Origin: Branchiostoma floridae
Lineage: Eukaryota > Chordata > Leptocardii > Amphioxiformes > Branchiostomatidae
NCBI RefSeq assembly: GCF_000003815.2
Contig: NC_049990.1
Coordinates: 21,045,258 to 21,109,257, forward strand
Length of the DNA stretch: 64,000 nt
Direction: 5' to 3'
Below the pieces are notes generated by a model. It saw only the letters and a program-made list of their open reading frames with translations, was not told the origin of the DNA and ran no database searches. Position 1 is the first letter of the stretch. Every line of letters begins with the position of its first letter. Of this stretch, positions 12,901-23,179 are shown one piece after another. Both the position numbers and the translations under genes were made by a program.

Positions 12901-15776
12901 ATCGGAGACCTTCAGTTCAGTTGAAGACAATTGTAACATGACAAGACAACTGCAACAGGAAAATTGCAACAGGGCAATTGCAACAGGGCAATTGCAACAT
13001 GACAATTGCAACACCACATTTCACATTGCTCCACAGGTGCCAGCTCAGAGCTGCTCGTCTCAAGGCCCGCCAGGTATTCCCGGGAGAGACGGCCGTGATG
13101 GTCGCGACTGTCCCTGCAGCTGTGGAACAAAGGGTACGCCAGTAAATACCCTACAACATCTCTACACTTCAAGTTACTTTTTTACTAACATTGCAACCTA
13201 AGCTGATCATTTTTTGCAGCTATGAGTCGCTCTTCATCGAACTTGTAGTGATGGGGTTTTGCACTCATGTTTACTATCCTATTCAAAGACTGTCTACGTT
13301 TCCTTAGAGGCACTAAGGCATTGTTAGAATGAGCCATCTCATATATGATAGGTAGCCTGGTATCCAGCCGGAATATAGTTCCCGAGTCTCTTCTCTCCTC
13401 TCCGAGAAGAGACTCGGGAACAATATTACGGCTATGTGATAGGTACTCTGGGGTTTTCTTAATAGACGCAGATATAGATGAACTGCGACAGAAGTATCAG
13501 GTGCTGGAACAGAAGCTGTCAGCGTTGGAGAATAAAACGGAGACCACATCCGGGCCTTGCTCAGAAGGTAAGTGTGAATGTAACATATATCTGCCAGTGA
13601 GAGATTAATAGATAACTTTATTGCACAACAATTGTATTAATGAAGACCTCACCCGTATCAACCCCGGTGACTTTCGCTCGTTTTGCAAAACCTAAGCCTA
13701 AAGTTGTATTCATCACTCTTAAATTTTCCTCAACAGATACATGTAAGACACCGTCCAGCTGCACTGAAGTAGCAGAAAGAAGTGGAATCAACAACCAGGC
13801 ATTCTACGTCATCGACCCTGATGGACCAGAACGGGGGGTCCTGCCGATGGTTGTTCAGTGTGATGTTCAGGGAGATAAAAGTAAGCTAAAGCGAAATAGT
13901 GGTATACGGCTTGTCAGGAAATGTCAGCAATGTTGATTTGATTATATGGGTGACATCCGCGAGCACATCAATTTTTGTCAATTCCACGGTCAAAGAAGGA
14001 GATGGAGTGATGACATTAGGGACTGGACAGGCAGCTCCCTGGCGGAATGCACCCAGACGGCTAAAAACAGGGAGGAATGGCGAAGACTTGTGCTGCAGAC
14101 AACCATAGTCCCCGACCCTCCTGATGAGGATGGGACTAGGTGAGGTGAGGTTAGGCATACCATACTGTGTTTGTCATTTCTTCAACCTTCCAGACCACTT
14201 AGATTTCATAATGAAGACAACTCTTTATTTTTGACCAAACTTATTTTTCGCATGCACGCTCGTATCACGTTTGGGGACACCAGAGGATGTCAGCCATATA
14301 ATAAAATCAACGTGGCCTTCGGGGAAATTGATGATGAACGAAGGTAAATTCAATGTCACACCTGGTGAACCTGGTGTTGAACAGAATGTTGTCGAACTTT
14401 CTGGCAAGCACTTTAATACAACTAATTATAAGACATGCATTCAAAATTTGGAATAGTCTGAAGTACAGCAGGTATGCATATGTGTATTTCCAAAGTTGGA
14501 AAATAGTCATAACAAACTGCTGCAAAAATACGTAGTGGATAACAATGTTGCTTTGTATGCTGTATGTTCTGAAATGTTTATACAAACTAGAAATATTACA
14601 TTTAACATTTGGCTCCTATGATGTTTGAATGTTTCATTACAATTTCAGTAATCACCCTGATTGGCCACGACAGTGAGGCACGGACACATGTGAATGGAAT
14701 TGAGGCTAATGGTGGCCACTCTACGGATGTGACGTACTGGAATAGCATGGACCAAGTGAGAGCTGTGGTGGACAAGTCAAGTTTGTGCAAACAGCACATC
14801 AAGGTAAGTATATATTGTTTACATTTGAAACAGCCTGACGTCAAGCCTCATTTCCTACCTTAGGCCAGGCCGGGCTGTTTGCGGAAAGGTTTTGTGTTTT
14901 TGTTGTTTATATCATAACGTTACCTTTCGTTTACCAAAACTGCCAGGCCGGTCCCTTTGTGGAAATGTGACGTTAGCAAAAAGCAGGTGTCTGCTCCAAC
15001 TGTGACTTACTCTTCAACTTTTACGAATATTGATGATAATCCTACGTGCCATGAAAGGCATAGTAATCATAAATCAGATGATGATGTAAAATCTATAGTA
15101 AATGCTATCAGCTACACTAACACAATTATCCATATCCAGTATGAATGCCATGCCTCATTGATCTGGCACGCATCTGGTCCAGCCGCCGCCTGGTGGGTGA
15201 CTTGGGATGGTCGTCAGGCTGACTACTGGGGAGGTGCCAGTCCTGGGAGTGGGCAGTGTGCCTGTGGACAAGCAGGTAATTATTATAACGATAGATTCAT
15301 AGCAAAACCATGGGAAATTGAATATGTAATAAAAAGCGAAATGGTGACTATTTTAAACCTAATTCTACTTGAATGAGGTTCTAATTCTATTTGAAGGATT
15401 ACAAAACTTGAACCTGAACCATGCAACCTTACTCCATTGAAACCAGAACAGTGCAGGGAAACTTGTATCATGGTCATCATGAATGATACTATGTAACAAA
15501 TTTATCATTTTGTATTTTCGTGTTTTCATGATTTGTACATGACATATGTTAAACCCTTGCCACAGCCAAAATATTGTTATGACATTATTCTTTTGCTATT
15601 CAGGCACATGCGCAAAGGGATGCAACTGTGATGCCAATGACTCCACCTGGCGTGAGGATTCTGGGTTCCTGTCCCACAAGGATGACCTGCCAGTCACCCA
15701 GCTCAGGTTTGGGGACACCGGTGCTGGTAATGAAGAAGGTTATTACACCCTGGGGAAACTTATCTGTTATCCCTGA
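6916..15776 (+). CDS. G1: secreted collagen/coiled-coil protein with CNTNAP-type fibrinogen-like domain (type A)
   Basis: Seven exons join in phase: 6916-6981, 13037-13133, 13466-13567, 13737-13880, 14649-14803, 15140-15275 and 15604-15776 (stop TGA). The product is about 290 aa, or 299 if the in-frame ATG at 6889 is used. I prefer 6916 because ATGAAGTTT is shared with paralogs. Order: signal peptide (MKFTVCLVFLTAGFTSG), a collagen-like run GPPGIPGRDGRDGRD ending in a CPCSCG cluster (residues about 23-54), a coiled coil (DELRQKYQVLEQKLSALE, about 55-88), then the fibrinogen-like domain (about 89-290) with YVIDPDG, TLIGHDSEARTHV, DVTYWNSM, a WWVTWDGR-DYWGGASPG stretch, CACGQ, CNCDAND and SHKDDLPVTQ. 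These landmarks follow the fibrinogen-like segment of CNTNAP/neurexin-IV proteins. The expected product is secreted and probably a disulfide-linked trimer. Intron 1 is about 6 kb and repeat-filled. The binding partner is unknown. Confidence 0.88.
7387..7419. repeat. (TTTC)n microsatellite
   Basis: About eight perfect TTTC units in intron 1 of G1. Confidence 0.95.
7540..8470. repeat. ~164-bp tandem repeat interrupted by an assembly gap
   Basis: Units marked by CAAATGAGCTGAAATTTGAC recur at 7783, 7947 and 8110, with a diverged unit at 8274, giving spacings of 163-164 bp. More diverged copies lie on both flanks. The unit resembles the start of the duplicated element that follows at 8417. The array contains the 157-base gap at 7626-7782, so the copy number is unknown. 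Confidence 0.92.
7626..7782. other. Assembly gap (N)
   Basis: 157 undetermined bases inside the 164-bp tandem array. The size is close to one unit, but the true number of collapsed units cannot be known from this sequence. Confidence 0.99.
8417..10906. repeat. Two head-to-tail copies of a ~1.2-1.3 kb unclassified element
   Basis: Copy 1 (about 8417-9724) and copy 2 (about 9735-10906) share their starts (CCTGTACCCTGGTAT, ATTTGGTATAGATAGGCAT, CCAATCAGCGAAGAGGAA) and their ends (GCAGTCACTTA..., CCGTGCGACT, GTTGACGGTCT). The middles differ. No reading frame of note is present: a 61-codon frame at 9072 has no recognisable domain. The class is unknown and the element is probably a non-autonomous DNA transposon. 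Confidence 0.6.
10907..12149. other. G1 intron 1, unannotated stretch
   Basis: About 1.2 kb of AT-rich intron. I see no exon, RNA gene or classified repeat here. A short imperfect inverted repeat on ACTGAAAATTGTTAATGAC and its complement lies near 11848-11893. Confidence 0.5.
12150..12735 (+). mobile_element. Dispersed repeat family R1, copy 1
   Basis: Shares its start (GGTATGGTTTTGGGTGTGTCTGT) and end (CATAATCAGAATATTTCATG, GAGGTCGCCGAACTCTTG) with copies at about 57300-58050 (plus), 44238-45315 (minus) and a deleted copy at 27556-27735 (minus). The ends carry short inverted TACCTCCATGAA / TTCATGGAGGTA sequences in the better copies. There is no coding capacity, so it is a probable non-autonomous DNA transposon. 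Confidence 0.55.
12925..13014. repeat. 14-bp minisatellite next to the G1 exon 2 acceptor
   Basis: Repeats of AATTGCAACAGGGC and variants end about 20 bases before the acceptor of the collagen exon. Confidence 0.85.
13366..13433. repeat. Perfect 18-bp hairpin, about 30 bp with mismatches
   Basis: GTTCCCGAGTCTCTTCTC (13378-13395) and its exact reverse complement (13404-13421) are separated by 8 bases. Outer arms AGCCGGAATAT and ATATTACGGCT extend the pairing. It ends about 30 bases upstream of the G1 exon 3 acceptor. Probably a small foldback element. Confidence 0.85.
13946..14160 (+). mobile_element. Non-LTR retrotransposon 3' remnant (reverse-transcriptase C terminus)
   Basis: A plus-strand frame reads GQRRRWSDDIRDWTG and then AKNREEWRRLVLQ, stopping at 14143. 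This is the tail typical of RTE-like LINE polymerases (RRRW-DDI-WTG followed by D-R-W). It is followed by a GGTGAGGTGAGG tail. The fragment sits in G1 intron 4. Confidence 0.75.
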
Positions 15777-15895
15777 GTCTAGCTGTTAATGATTGTTTAC
15801 CTTTTAAAGAGGTACATGTATATGATTAAAGCTGTGTTGCAAAACATATTCCCACGCAACAAGTGTAGTTTAGTGCAGAAATGAAAGAATTGTTT

Positions 15896-16300
15896 TATAT
15901 TGAAGTTTTTCACCGTCATTCAACACAAGAAATTGCTCACCTCGAATTCTCGGTCGCACATCCGTCAACCTTCGTCAGGAGTGGTGATTCAACCACTCTG
16001 AGCACGTGACCTAGGAACACGTGACTCAAATATTGGACACTAAACCGGATTACTTCGCGAGGGGGGGTAAAGGAGGACATCTACATAAGAGCACACCAGC
16101 TGACACTTAACAGAGACGGGGCCGATACCGCGTGCCAGGCATCTACGATTCTTTACTCGATTCACGTGTCCCTAGGTCACGTGCTCAGAGTAATTGAATC
16201 ACCACTCCTGACGAAGGTCGACGGATGTGCGACCGAAAATTCGAAGTCAGCAATTTCTTGTATTGAATGACAGTGAAAAACTTCAATATGGATTATGCCA
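15896..16300 (+). mobile_element. Penelope-like element fragment with inverted ends
   Basis: Ends are mutually inverted: TTGAAGTTTTTCACCGTCAT near 15899 and its complement near 16270-16294. Inside, GAGGACATCTACATAAGAGCACACCAGC would encode EDIYIRAHQ, and LNRDG follows, as in the Penelope-like copies at 29832 and 47495. The frame is then broken. The 3' part carries CTGACGA and GAAA separated by a short stem. A diverged copy lies at 54136-54510. Confidence 0.6.
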
Positions 16301-17055
16301 ACACAGATGAGCTTCGAATTCCATGCTAATATAAGAGAATTGTTGTAGTAAATACAACCAGGTTAATTCTATACCACGACAGGCATTTCTTTGCACCAGG
16401 TCTTTTTTGGCATTAATTAGCATCAGATAAAAAGCACCAGGTCTGAGGTGAAAATGATGGTGTTTAGAATTAAAAGTGATTCATTTAAGACAACACGTAT
16501 ATCAAAGAAAATAACGAGTGTTGTAAACAATAAATATATAGAGAGAGACTTATATGAATTCTGCCAGTCATCGACGCTTCGAATTCTGTGTTACCTGTAA
16601 GGTATCTATCGTAACGTTATATATTATAGGAAGTGACAAATATTACATCATACATACAGCTCCTTAGTGTTCCAGTAGCTACCGAGACAATAACTCCTCA
16701 GAAAACGATGTACAAGAATACTATAGTTACAGGCTTTTCTATCGTATTACAGGAATTTACAAATAAGAAATTATACAAATAAGTACGTCCTATGTGTATT
16801 GTATGGGCCTATAGCTAGACATAAGATCATGACAAATAGGCAAGAATTCTGTGATAGTTGCAGTCTCTCTAATGCAGTGATCATTCTAGTGTGACATTCC
16901 ACAGCTTTGTCCGTAACTCTAGATCTTAAGTGTGTCATCTGTTGAATTATCATAACCTCACGGAAAAGTATTCTGTGTGCATGCGATTTTAGTTATATCC
17001 AATTTGCTTTGTATTAGATCAAAGACAAGAGATTGAAGGTCCTCATCGACTCTCG

Positions 17056-17239
17056 GTGAACGAACAACAACAGATCAAAGAGATAAAGAAAGTTATAACT
17101 GATACCAAGTTACAAAATAAAACGGATCATTTGCTGACAAAATCAACTTGTGCTTTCCTTGGAATTAGATTGTCATGTGAGACATGGTGTGCCTTACTTG
17201 TTCTTTTCTTAGCCCTTTTGATTTGTCTGCATACTCAAG
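17056..17239 (+). CDS. Possible alternative 5' exon (membrane anchor) upstream of G2
   Basis: The frame reads NEQQQIKEIKKVITDTKLQ..., then a hydrophobic run ETWCALLVLFLALLICLHTQ. It ends at a GTATGA donor in phase 1, the same phase as G2 exon 1, so it could splice to the acceptor at 18312. The equivalent exon upstream of G9 (55278-55467) starts with ATG, whereas here that position is GTG. This copy may therefore have lost its start or use another one. If real, it would yield a type II membrane form instead of the secreted form. Confidence 0.4.
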
Positions 17240-17548
17240 GTATGATTGTTTCACAGCGGTCAAAATTAAAAAGGACGTCGTGCCCTACCCTACCGTCTAC
17301 TTTGGGCCATGTCCACATGTCAAGGTCTCTTGTCCAACAGCTATTTGAAATAGTTACTGTATTTCTCATAATTGAAAATAATAGCATAACTATGATCCTT
17401 CGTCCTGAAGCCGTAACAACAAGTTACCAGGAATCGACAGCGACTGTAATTCAACAATAAGTGTTGTTGTTTTCCAACTCACACGATAGCTAGTATATAT
17501 TAACAGCAAATGACGTCAAACCTTTGTTATATTAACTGATTGTGATGA

Positions 17549-17620
17549 CCTCACCTCACCTCACCAGTCCAATAGCCTCATGACGAAAGGGGTGAAACTC
17601 TTCCTAGCTGGTCTGCTAAT
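17549..17620 (-). mobile_element. LINE 3' tail relic upstream of type B genes
   Basis: CTCACCTCACCTCACC followed by 'atgacg' sequence is the reverse complement of the GGTGAGGTGAGG tail seen at 14140-14155. Equivalent relics sit upstream of G8 (about 50805-50850) and G9 (about 56262-56310), so the insertion predates those duplications. Confidence 0.5.
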
Positions 17621-17844
17621 ATGAATATCAATTAATAATCTTATCTGCTAATGTCAGTTTGTCCACCAGTCATTGATACCCCGGATATTAACAAAACAGC
17701 GATCGCTCGTATGGGATCGCGCTTGTTTGCTTCAGCTGTATCAATACGCAGTTATGCTTAGCCAATAATACAAAATTCAACAGTTATCAAGCTGAGAAAC
17801 ATATCCGTACGGTTCAAGAACACAACAGGTTCAGAAGAAACAAG

Positions 17845-20800
17845 ATGTTTCGCGGAGTGCTACTTCTGTTCCTGAGCGGCATAACAACCGCACAGTTTCC
17901 TGTGTTAGGTGATCAACAGCACCACGTGTCCAGTATCACAGGTACAGCACTCCTTTATACTGTCTACCTGTACTACCACCTTACAGTGTTGAAAAGTGGC
18001 TAACATATGGTCATTTTTTCAAACATCTATAATGCTTTGCGTTAGTCAAGTAATTACTTAGCACGATATTAACTTGACGTTGACCATGGTTATCGTGATA
18101 TGTTTTACAAAATAGGAGTGAGGTTCATGAATTCGAATAGTTTATTAGAAAAAAAATATAGACAAAAATATAATACTAGTAGTGTGTGTGTGTGTCCTTG
18201 TAAAGCTTGATTTGTTTAGCTATTTGTACACTTACAAATTACAATATACTCTTAAACCTTCCATAATTATTTGAGTTATTTTGGTTTGGGTGAACTCTTC
18301 TTGTATTCCAGACTACCTGGAAGAAACGGAGACTTGTTACAAATGTGATGATGAGGTGGCCAGCCTAAAGGAGGTCATTGCCAACCAGTCCGCACTTCTA
18401 GCACAACAGGCCGGACATCTAGCACAACAGGCCGGACAACTAGCACAGCAGGCCGGACAACTAGCACAACAGGCCGGACTCATCTCATCTCTGCAGAGTG
18501 GCCTGGACAGTGTTGTCGCACGGGTGGACAGTGCCGAGCAGTTCATGAGTATGTAGAAATTCTATTGCAAAGCTAGCGATAGTTTCCAAAGCAGCATGCG
18601 CGGAGATGGTTATTGTGAAAAATGTGTTTTTGAAATACATAAAAGCGTTTATCGTTACACTACAAGTTACCTTTTCCAGAAAACCGTCACAACCTATTAA
18701 AGCTAATAAATTTTACAGCAATGAGTCACTCTTCATATGTTGATGGGTTTTTGCACTTCTAAAGGTCTGGTATCCAAAGACCGATTAAGGTTACTAAGAG
18801 GTATACGGGTTGCCCATCTTATGTGATAGGCGTTTTCTTAATAGACGCAGATGTAGGTGAACTGCAACCACACCGTAATTGTCTTGCGAAGGAGCCGGTA
18901 TAATGTACCACATACTACGAAGCACACTTGCCCCGCGAGACATTTCGTTCGAAGACTTCACCCGTTTTAACCCTGGGGACTCCGGGTTTTGGCGCCCGTA
19001 TTGCAAAACTTTAATAGCCTGAACTTGTCTTCATCACTGTAAAATCTTCCTCAACAGATACATGTACAATACCGTCCAGCTGCACTGAACTGGCAGGAAG
19101 AAGTGGATTCAACAATCAGGCATTCTACGTCATCGACCCTGATGGACCAGAAGGGGGGGTCCTGCCGATGGTTGTTCAGTGTGATGTTCAGGGAGATAAA
19201 AGTAAGCAAAAGCCAAATATTTTATTCGACTTGTCAGGCAATGTCAAGTCATGAAATATCTTAATTTACATTTTAGCAGGAAATTTCATCTGTGTTGGTA
19301 AATGCCATTATGGATAAACTAAACTGTAACTAACCAACTCTACAAACAAGTTTGGACTTACCCCAAAAATTTCGGCTGACGTGCACGTGAGTCCGACGTC
19401 ACGTTCCGAAAGCTACGAGTACCGTAGACGGGTCCATTCCGTGAAAATTACCCGAAAATTTGGGGTTTGTCTCAACTTACGAGTATTTGTAATGTTGGTT
19501 AGTTAAAGTTTAGTTCATCCATCATCAAATAATAGAAACATCACTAACATCTAACATACATAACATCAGGTGTACCCTGGGAGCCAGCCGGGATCGGGCA
19601 GCTAGGACAGTTTATTTGGTGGCCCAAGACAGCCAGGCCCACCGATCTCCTATTATCACCCGGGGTTATGTCCATCTGCGATAACTCCTTCGGGCTTAAA
19701 CTCCCCCGGAGCACTAATGTGAGATCTGCGGGCTGACTGCCTTGGGTCCCCGAACAAAACTCGCTAGCTACCCGGTCCTGTCTGGCTCTCAGGGTACATC
19801 AGGTGATGTTTAATGCTTCATTACAATTTCAGTAAGTACCCTGATTGGCCACGACAGTGAGGCACGGACACATGTGAAAGGGGTTCAACTTGAGGACCCA
19901 GGTACTTACTCCAAGGATGTGACATACTGGAATAGCATGGAACAAGTGAGAGCTGTGGTTGACCAGTCAACTCTGTGCAAACAACACATCAAGGTATGTT
20001 GTTTACATGTCAGACATATCAAAAGCTAATCCGAGATCCAGTTCTGCTCAGCTTTAGTTTGATCCAACTGTCACCACCCTGTCTACAAGGGGCAAGTCTT
20101 TGGTCAGCCAAATGTCCGCCTAAATGCTGCATAAATTACATTTTACAAACTATTTATAGCCTCCATAGCAGGCTCTCTCAACCTTTTTCGTCTTTTGTGG
20201 CTCGTCGCTTGTACCACCTGCCCGTACAAACGAAATGACCAGGAAAAGTGTATTAAATATACTTTTCCTGGTCATTTCGTTTTGGACGGGCAGGTGGTAC
20301 AAGCGACCGAGGACAAAAAGAAATGGCCAGCAAAAGTGTATCATGAAAAAGATTATTATGCTGTTATATTGCAAAGTTCATGGTGACATCCAGCTAGCAT
20401 TTGTGTAAATATGAAGTATGAATCCCCAGTATGAATGCCATGGCTCAGTCATCTGGAGCAGTGCCACACCCTACGCCTGGTGGGTGACTTGGGATGGTCG
20501 CCAGGCTGACTACTGGGGAGGTGCCAGTCCTGGGAGTGGGGGATGTGCCTGTGGACAAGCAGGTAGTTATGATAATGGTACATTTATAACAAAACTATGC
20601 CCGAAGGCTAATTACAAACAATACCAGTGAACTATTGTTGTATAATGACTATTACTCATACCAGCACACAAGTTTCCCATTAATAGATAAGGTTCAAACA
20701 AACAAACACATGAAAAATCTATATATCACTTTTTAAGGACAAAATATTTCTGTTTTTCCATGCTTTTTACCTGGTATGACATATCTTAAACCCATTAAGA

Positions 20801-21007
20801 AAATTGAACCCTTCTTATGACGTTATTTCAACAGACACATGCACTGGAAGATGCAACTGTGATGCCAATGATGCCACCTGGCGTGAGGATTCTGGGTTCC
20901 TGTCCCACAAGGATGACCTGCCAGTCACCCAGCTCAGGTTTGGGGACGCTGATTATGGTTCTGAAGAAGGTTATTACACTCTGGGGAAACTCATCTGCTA
21001 CCCCTGA
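17845..21007 (+). CDS. G2: secreted coiled-coil protein with CNTNAP-type fibrinogen-like domain (type B)
   Basis: Six exons join in phase: 17845-17941, 18312-18548, 19058-19201, 19833-19993, 20430-20562 and 20835-21007 (stop TGA), for about 314 aa. Exon 1 encodes the signal peptide MFRGVLLLFLSGITTAQ. Exon 2 encodes ETETCYKCDDE, with two Cys suited to chain linkage, then a coiled coil containing four 7-residue repeats of the LAQQAGQ type, then GLISSLQSGLDSVVARVDS. Exons 3-6 encode the fibrinogen-like domain (YVIDPDG, TLIGHDSEARTHV, WWVTWDGR, CACGQ, CNCDAND, LICYP end). There is no collagen exon. A degenerate relic of the type A coiled-coil exon remains in the intron at 18845-18897 and is skipped. 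Exon 4 is 6 nt longer than in G1. Upstream sequence conserved with G8 and G9 (about 17680-17845) probably holds the promoter. Confidence 0.88.
18845..18897 (+). pseudogene. Relic of the type A coiled-coil exon in G2 intron 2
   Basis: Begins ACGCAGATGTAGGTGAACTG after an AATAG acceptor, closely matching the start of G1 exon 3 (ACGCAGATATAGATGAACTG), then degenerates. Equivalent relics occur in G8 (52135-52239, with an extra base that causes a stop) and G9 (58459-58512). Confidence 0.7.
19573..19796. mobile_element. MITE with 9-bp target-site duplication (MULE-like)
   Basis: Termini TACCCTGGGAGCCAG and CTGGCTCTCAGGGTA are inverted. The 9-bp direct repeat CATCAGGTG flanks both sides (19564-19572 and 19797-19805). 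The same intron position in G8 and G9 has the unduplicated TTCAGGTGATG, an empty site. A 9-bp duplication is typical of Mutator-like elements. Confidence 0.7.
20156..20350. mobile_element. Palindromic foldback element, copy 1
   Basis: Arms of about 45 bp (20206-20250 and 20260-20305) are nearly perfect reverse complements around a short AT-rich loop. The left end TAGCCTCCATAGCAGGCT matches the terminus of the copy at 59831-60021, which sits in the homologous intron of G9. The right terminus here is eroded. Confidence 0.75.
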
Positions 21008-21029
21008 GTCATTTACATTTTGTAGTAGA

Positions 21030-21326
21030 ATGTAGTTTGTACAAGAAAGCTGAACTCTACAGACTAATAGAATCCATGTTCCCCCACTTCATACAACTAA
21101 GTAATATGGACAAATTTATATTCCTTATGAATCTAGACAAACCTTTACTTATAAAGCATATCTGTTCTTACATTTTCAATATCACAAAGAAACGAGAAGA
21201 AGCCGAATGTACGCAGTAGAATACGATCCTTGAGTAGTGTAGATTCATTGCATCATTATATCATGTTGTATCATTTATTGTGACCTGTACTGAACCCAGT
21301 GGGTATGAATGTACAATAAAGGTCTT
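21030..21326 (+). mobile_element. LINE 3' end (final codons and 3' UTR)
   Basis: The frame reads MDKFIFLMNLDKPLLIKHIC and ends FNITKKREEAECTQ-stop, followed by a 3' UTR ending GTACAATAAAGG and then the CATT microsatellite. The same tail (FNITKKREEAEQMY-stop) occurs at 61983-62030. This is the usual terminus of polymerase-encoding non-LTR elements. It lies just downstream of G2. Confidence 0.6.
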
Positions 21327-21446
21327 CATTCATTCATTCATTCATTCATTCATTCATTCATTCATTCATTCATTCATTCATTCATTCATTCATTCATTCA
21401 TTCATTCATTCATTCATTCATTCATTCATTCATTCATTCATTCATT
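21327..21446. repeat. (CATT)30 microsatellite
   Basis: Thirty uninterrupted CATT units, the simple-repeat tail of the LINE end just upstream. A perfect array this long should be highly polymorphic. Confidence 0.98.
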
Positions 21447-23179
21447 ACCCCTGCTAATGGCCGTTTGCCCTTTAAAGATGTTTACAACCGTGCTGGAAAA
21501 CTTACGAAAGACCTGAGCGTCACATTCCAACGCAACACTTGTATTGAAGTGCAGAAGTAACAGAACTTGTTTAATAAATATACAACCAGGTTAATTTTAT
21601 ACCACGACAGGCATTTATTTGCACCAGGTCTTTTTCTTTTTCGTTATTAATTAGCATCAGTATCTTAAAGAAAACAACGAGTGTTGAAAACACTGAATAT
21701 ATATTGAGAGACTTAAATGAATTCTGGCAGCCAATGACGCTTCTATGTTACCTGTTAGGTTTACTTATCTATCGTTATGTGTTTACAGGAAGTGACAAAT
21801 ATTACATCATACATACAGCTCCTATATGTGCTTTATGTGCCAGTAGCTAGACAATAGCTCCTCAGAAAAAAGATACACAAGAATACTGTTATAGTTACAT
21901 GCACTATAATGCACATTGATCATTCTGGTGTGAAATATCACAGCTTCATCCCTGTGCTATCTGTTGAAAATATAATTTAACACAAAAACCGCGTTGTGTG
22001 CTTGTTATCTTAGTGGTGTTCACTTTGCTTTGTATGAGATCAAAGGAATAATGAAATCTATGGCTGAGACCAAGTTACGAAATTAAACGGAAAGATTGTT
22101 TGCGGTTATAAAACGACTTGCTGTGCATTCCTTACAATCAAATTGTTGTGTGAGACATGGTGTGCCCTGTCGCTCGTGTCATCACCATACCCAACGGCTA
22201 GAAATCGTATTAACCGAAGTCATGTTTGTCACGCGTCAGCAGTTTCAAAACAAACCAAGATATCTGTCGCGCATGATCAACATAACGCCAAATTATGCCA
22301 AATTTCTCATCACTTGGCAGGGGATATGTATATAAACGTGGAGGAACATGGCACGTACATTCGCGTCTATCCTTATTCAAACCTGCTTATAGTTTGTGTT
22401 ACACAACCATGTGTACGGACGGACATACAGGCTAGCTCCCTTGAATCCTATAATTATGGTGCTTTTCGTTAAAACATGCACATTTTATGAATGTCAAAAT
22501 CTCTTCAGGTACAACAAATGCTCCAAAATTGATGCATGAGTCTGTAGATGACGTACATCTAGCCAAAGCCCATGTCTCAGGCACATACGCGTTCTTATGA
22601 TATCGTTGATTATCTTCAATGATATATACCACATAATTATATAATTCTGCCTGATGTCTCACCAAAAGTTAACATCTTGCCTGCATATATAAATTAGTGT
22701 ACATAAACCACGAGGTGGTCTCTTCTTGATTTTGGACCTTTTACGTGAATGGCTCATGTTCAACAGATATATGCTGTAGCTAATTGGCTTCTTTTGTGAG
22801 CCTTTTGCTCCGTTAACATATCTCCCAACACTTGCAAGTGAGGCGTACTTTTCTCGGAACGTCCTGCCTAGGGCACATAATCATAAGCTCTGCAGTGACA
22901 TCACAAAAGAGTGAGACCTCGTCGTTTGCTCATAGCCAATCAAAACGTTTAATGATGACTACGTCATCATCAGGTACTAGGTACACGTCAAGGGGAATGC
23001 CCTGACAGCTACCTGATCTCTCGTGCCCGAACAACCGGACTGACGGGTCTGCAAAAAGATCAGACATGTTTAGAATCTTGTGGTAGCCGGACCTGCGTCG
23101 AAGTTCGCTGGGTTATCCATAGAATTGCATCGCTCGGTCGTTTCCTTCAGTTAGTTAAGTGGTCGTTTTCGTCATAAGG
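21447..23179. other. G2-G3 intergenic region
   Basis: 21540-22300 is a diverged copy of the flank seen downstream of G1 and G8 (ACAACCAGGTTAATT...CACCAGGTCTTTT) and of the degenerate anchor-exon region (TGAGACCAAGTTACGAAAT). The last about 700 bp before 23180 should hold the G3 promoter. I see no TATA box that I trust. Confidence 0.5.

Noticed and set aside
18337-18546. Minus-strand Cys-rich repeat protein
   Set aside because: It is the antisense shadow of the LAQQAGQ repeat exon; the sense frame has splice sites and paralog support.
21309-21560. Protein with FIHS repeats
   Set aside because: This is simply the CATT microsatellite read in frame.
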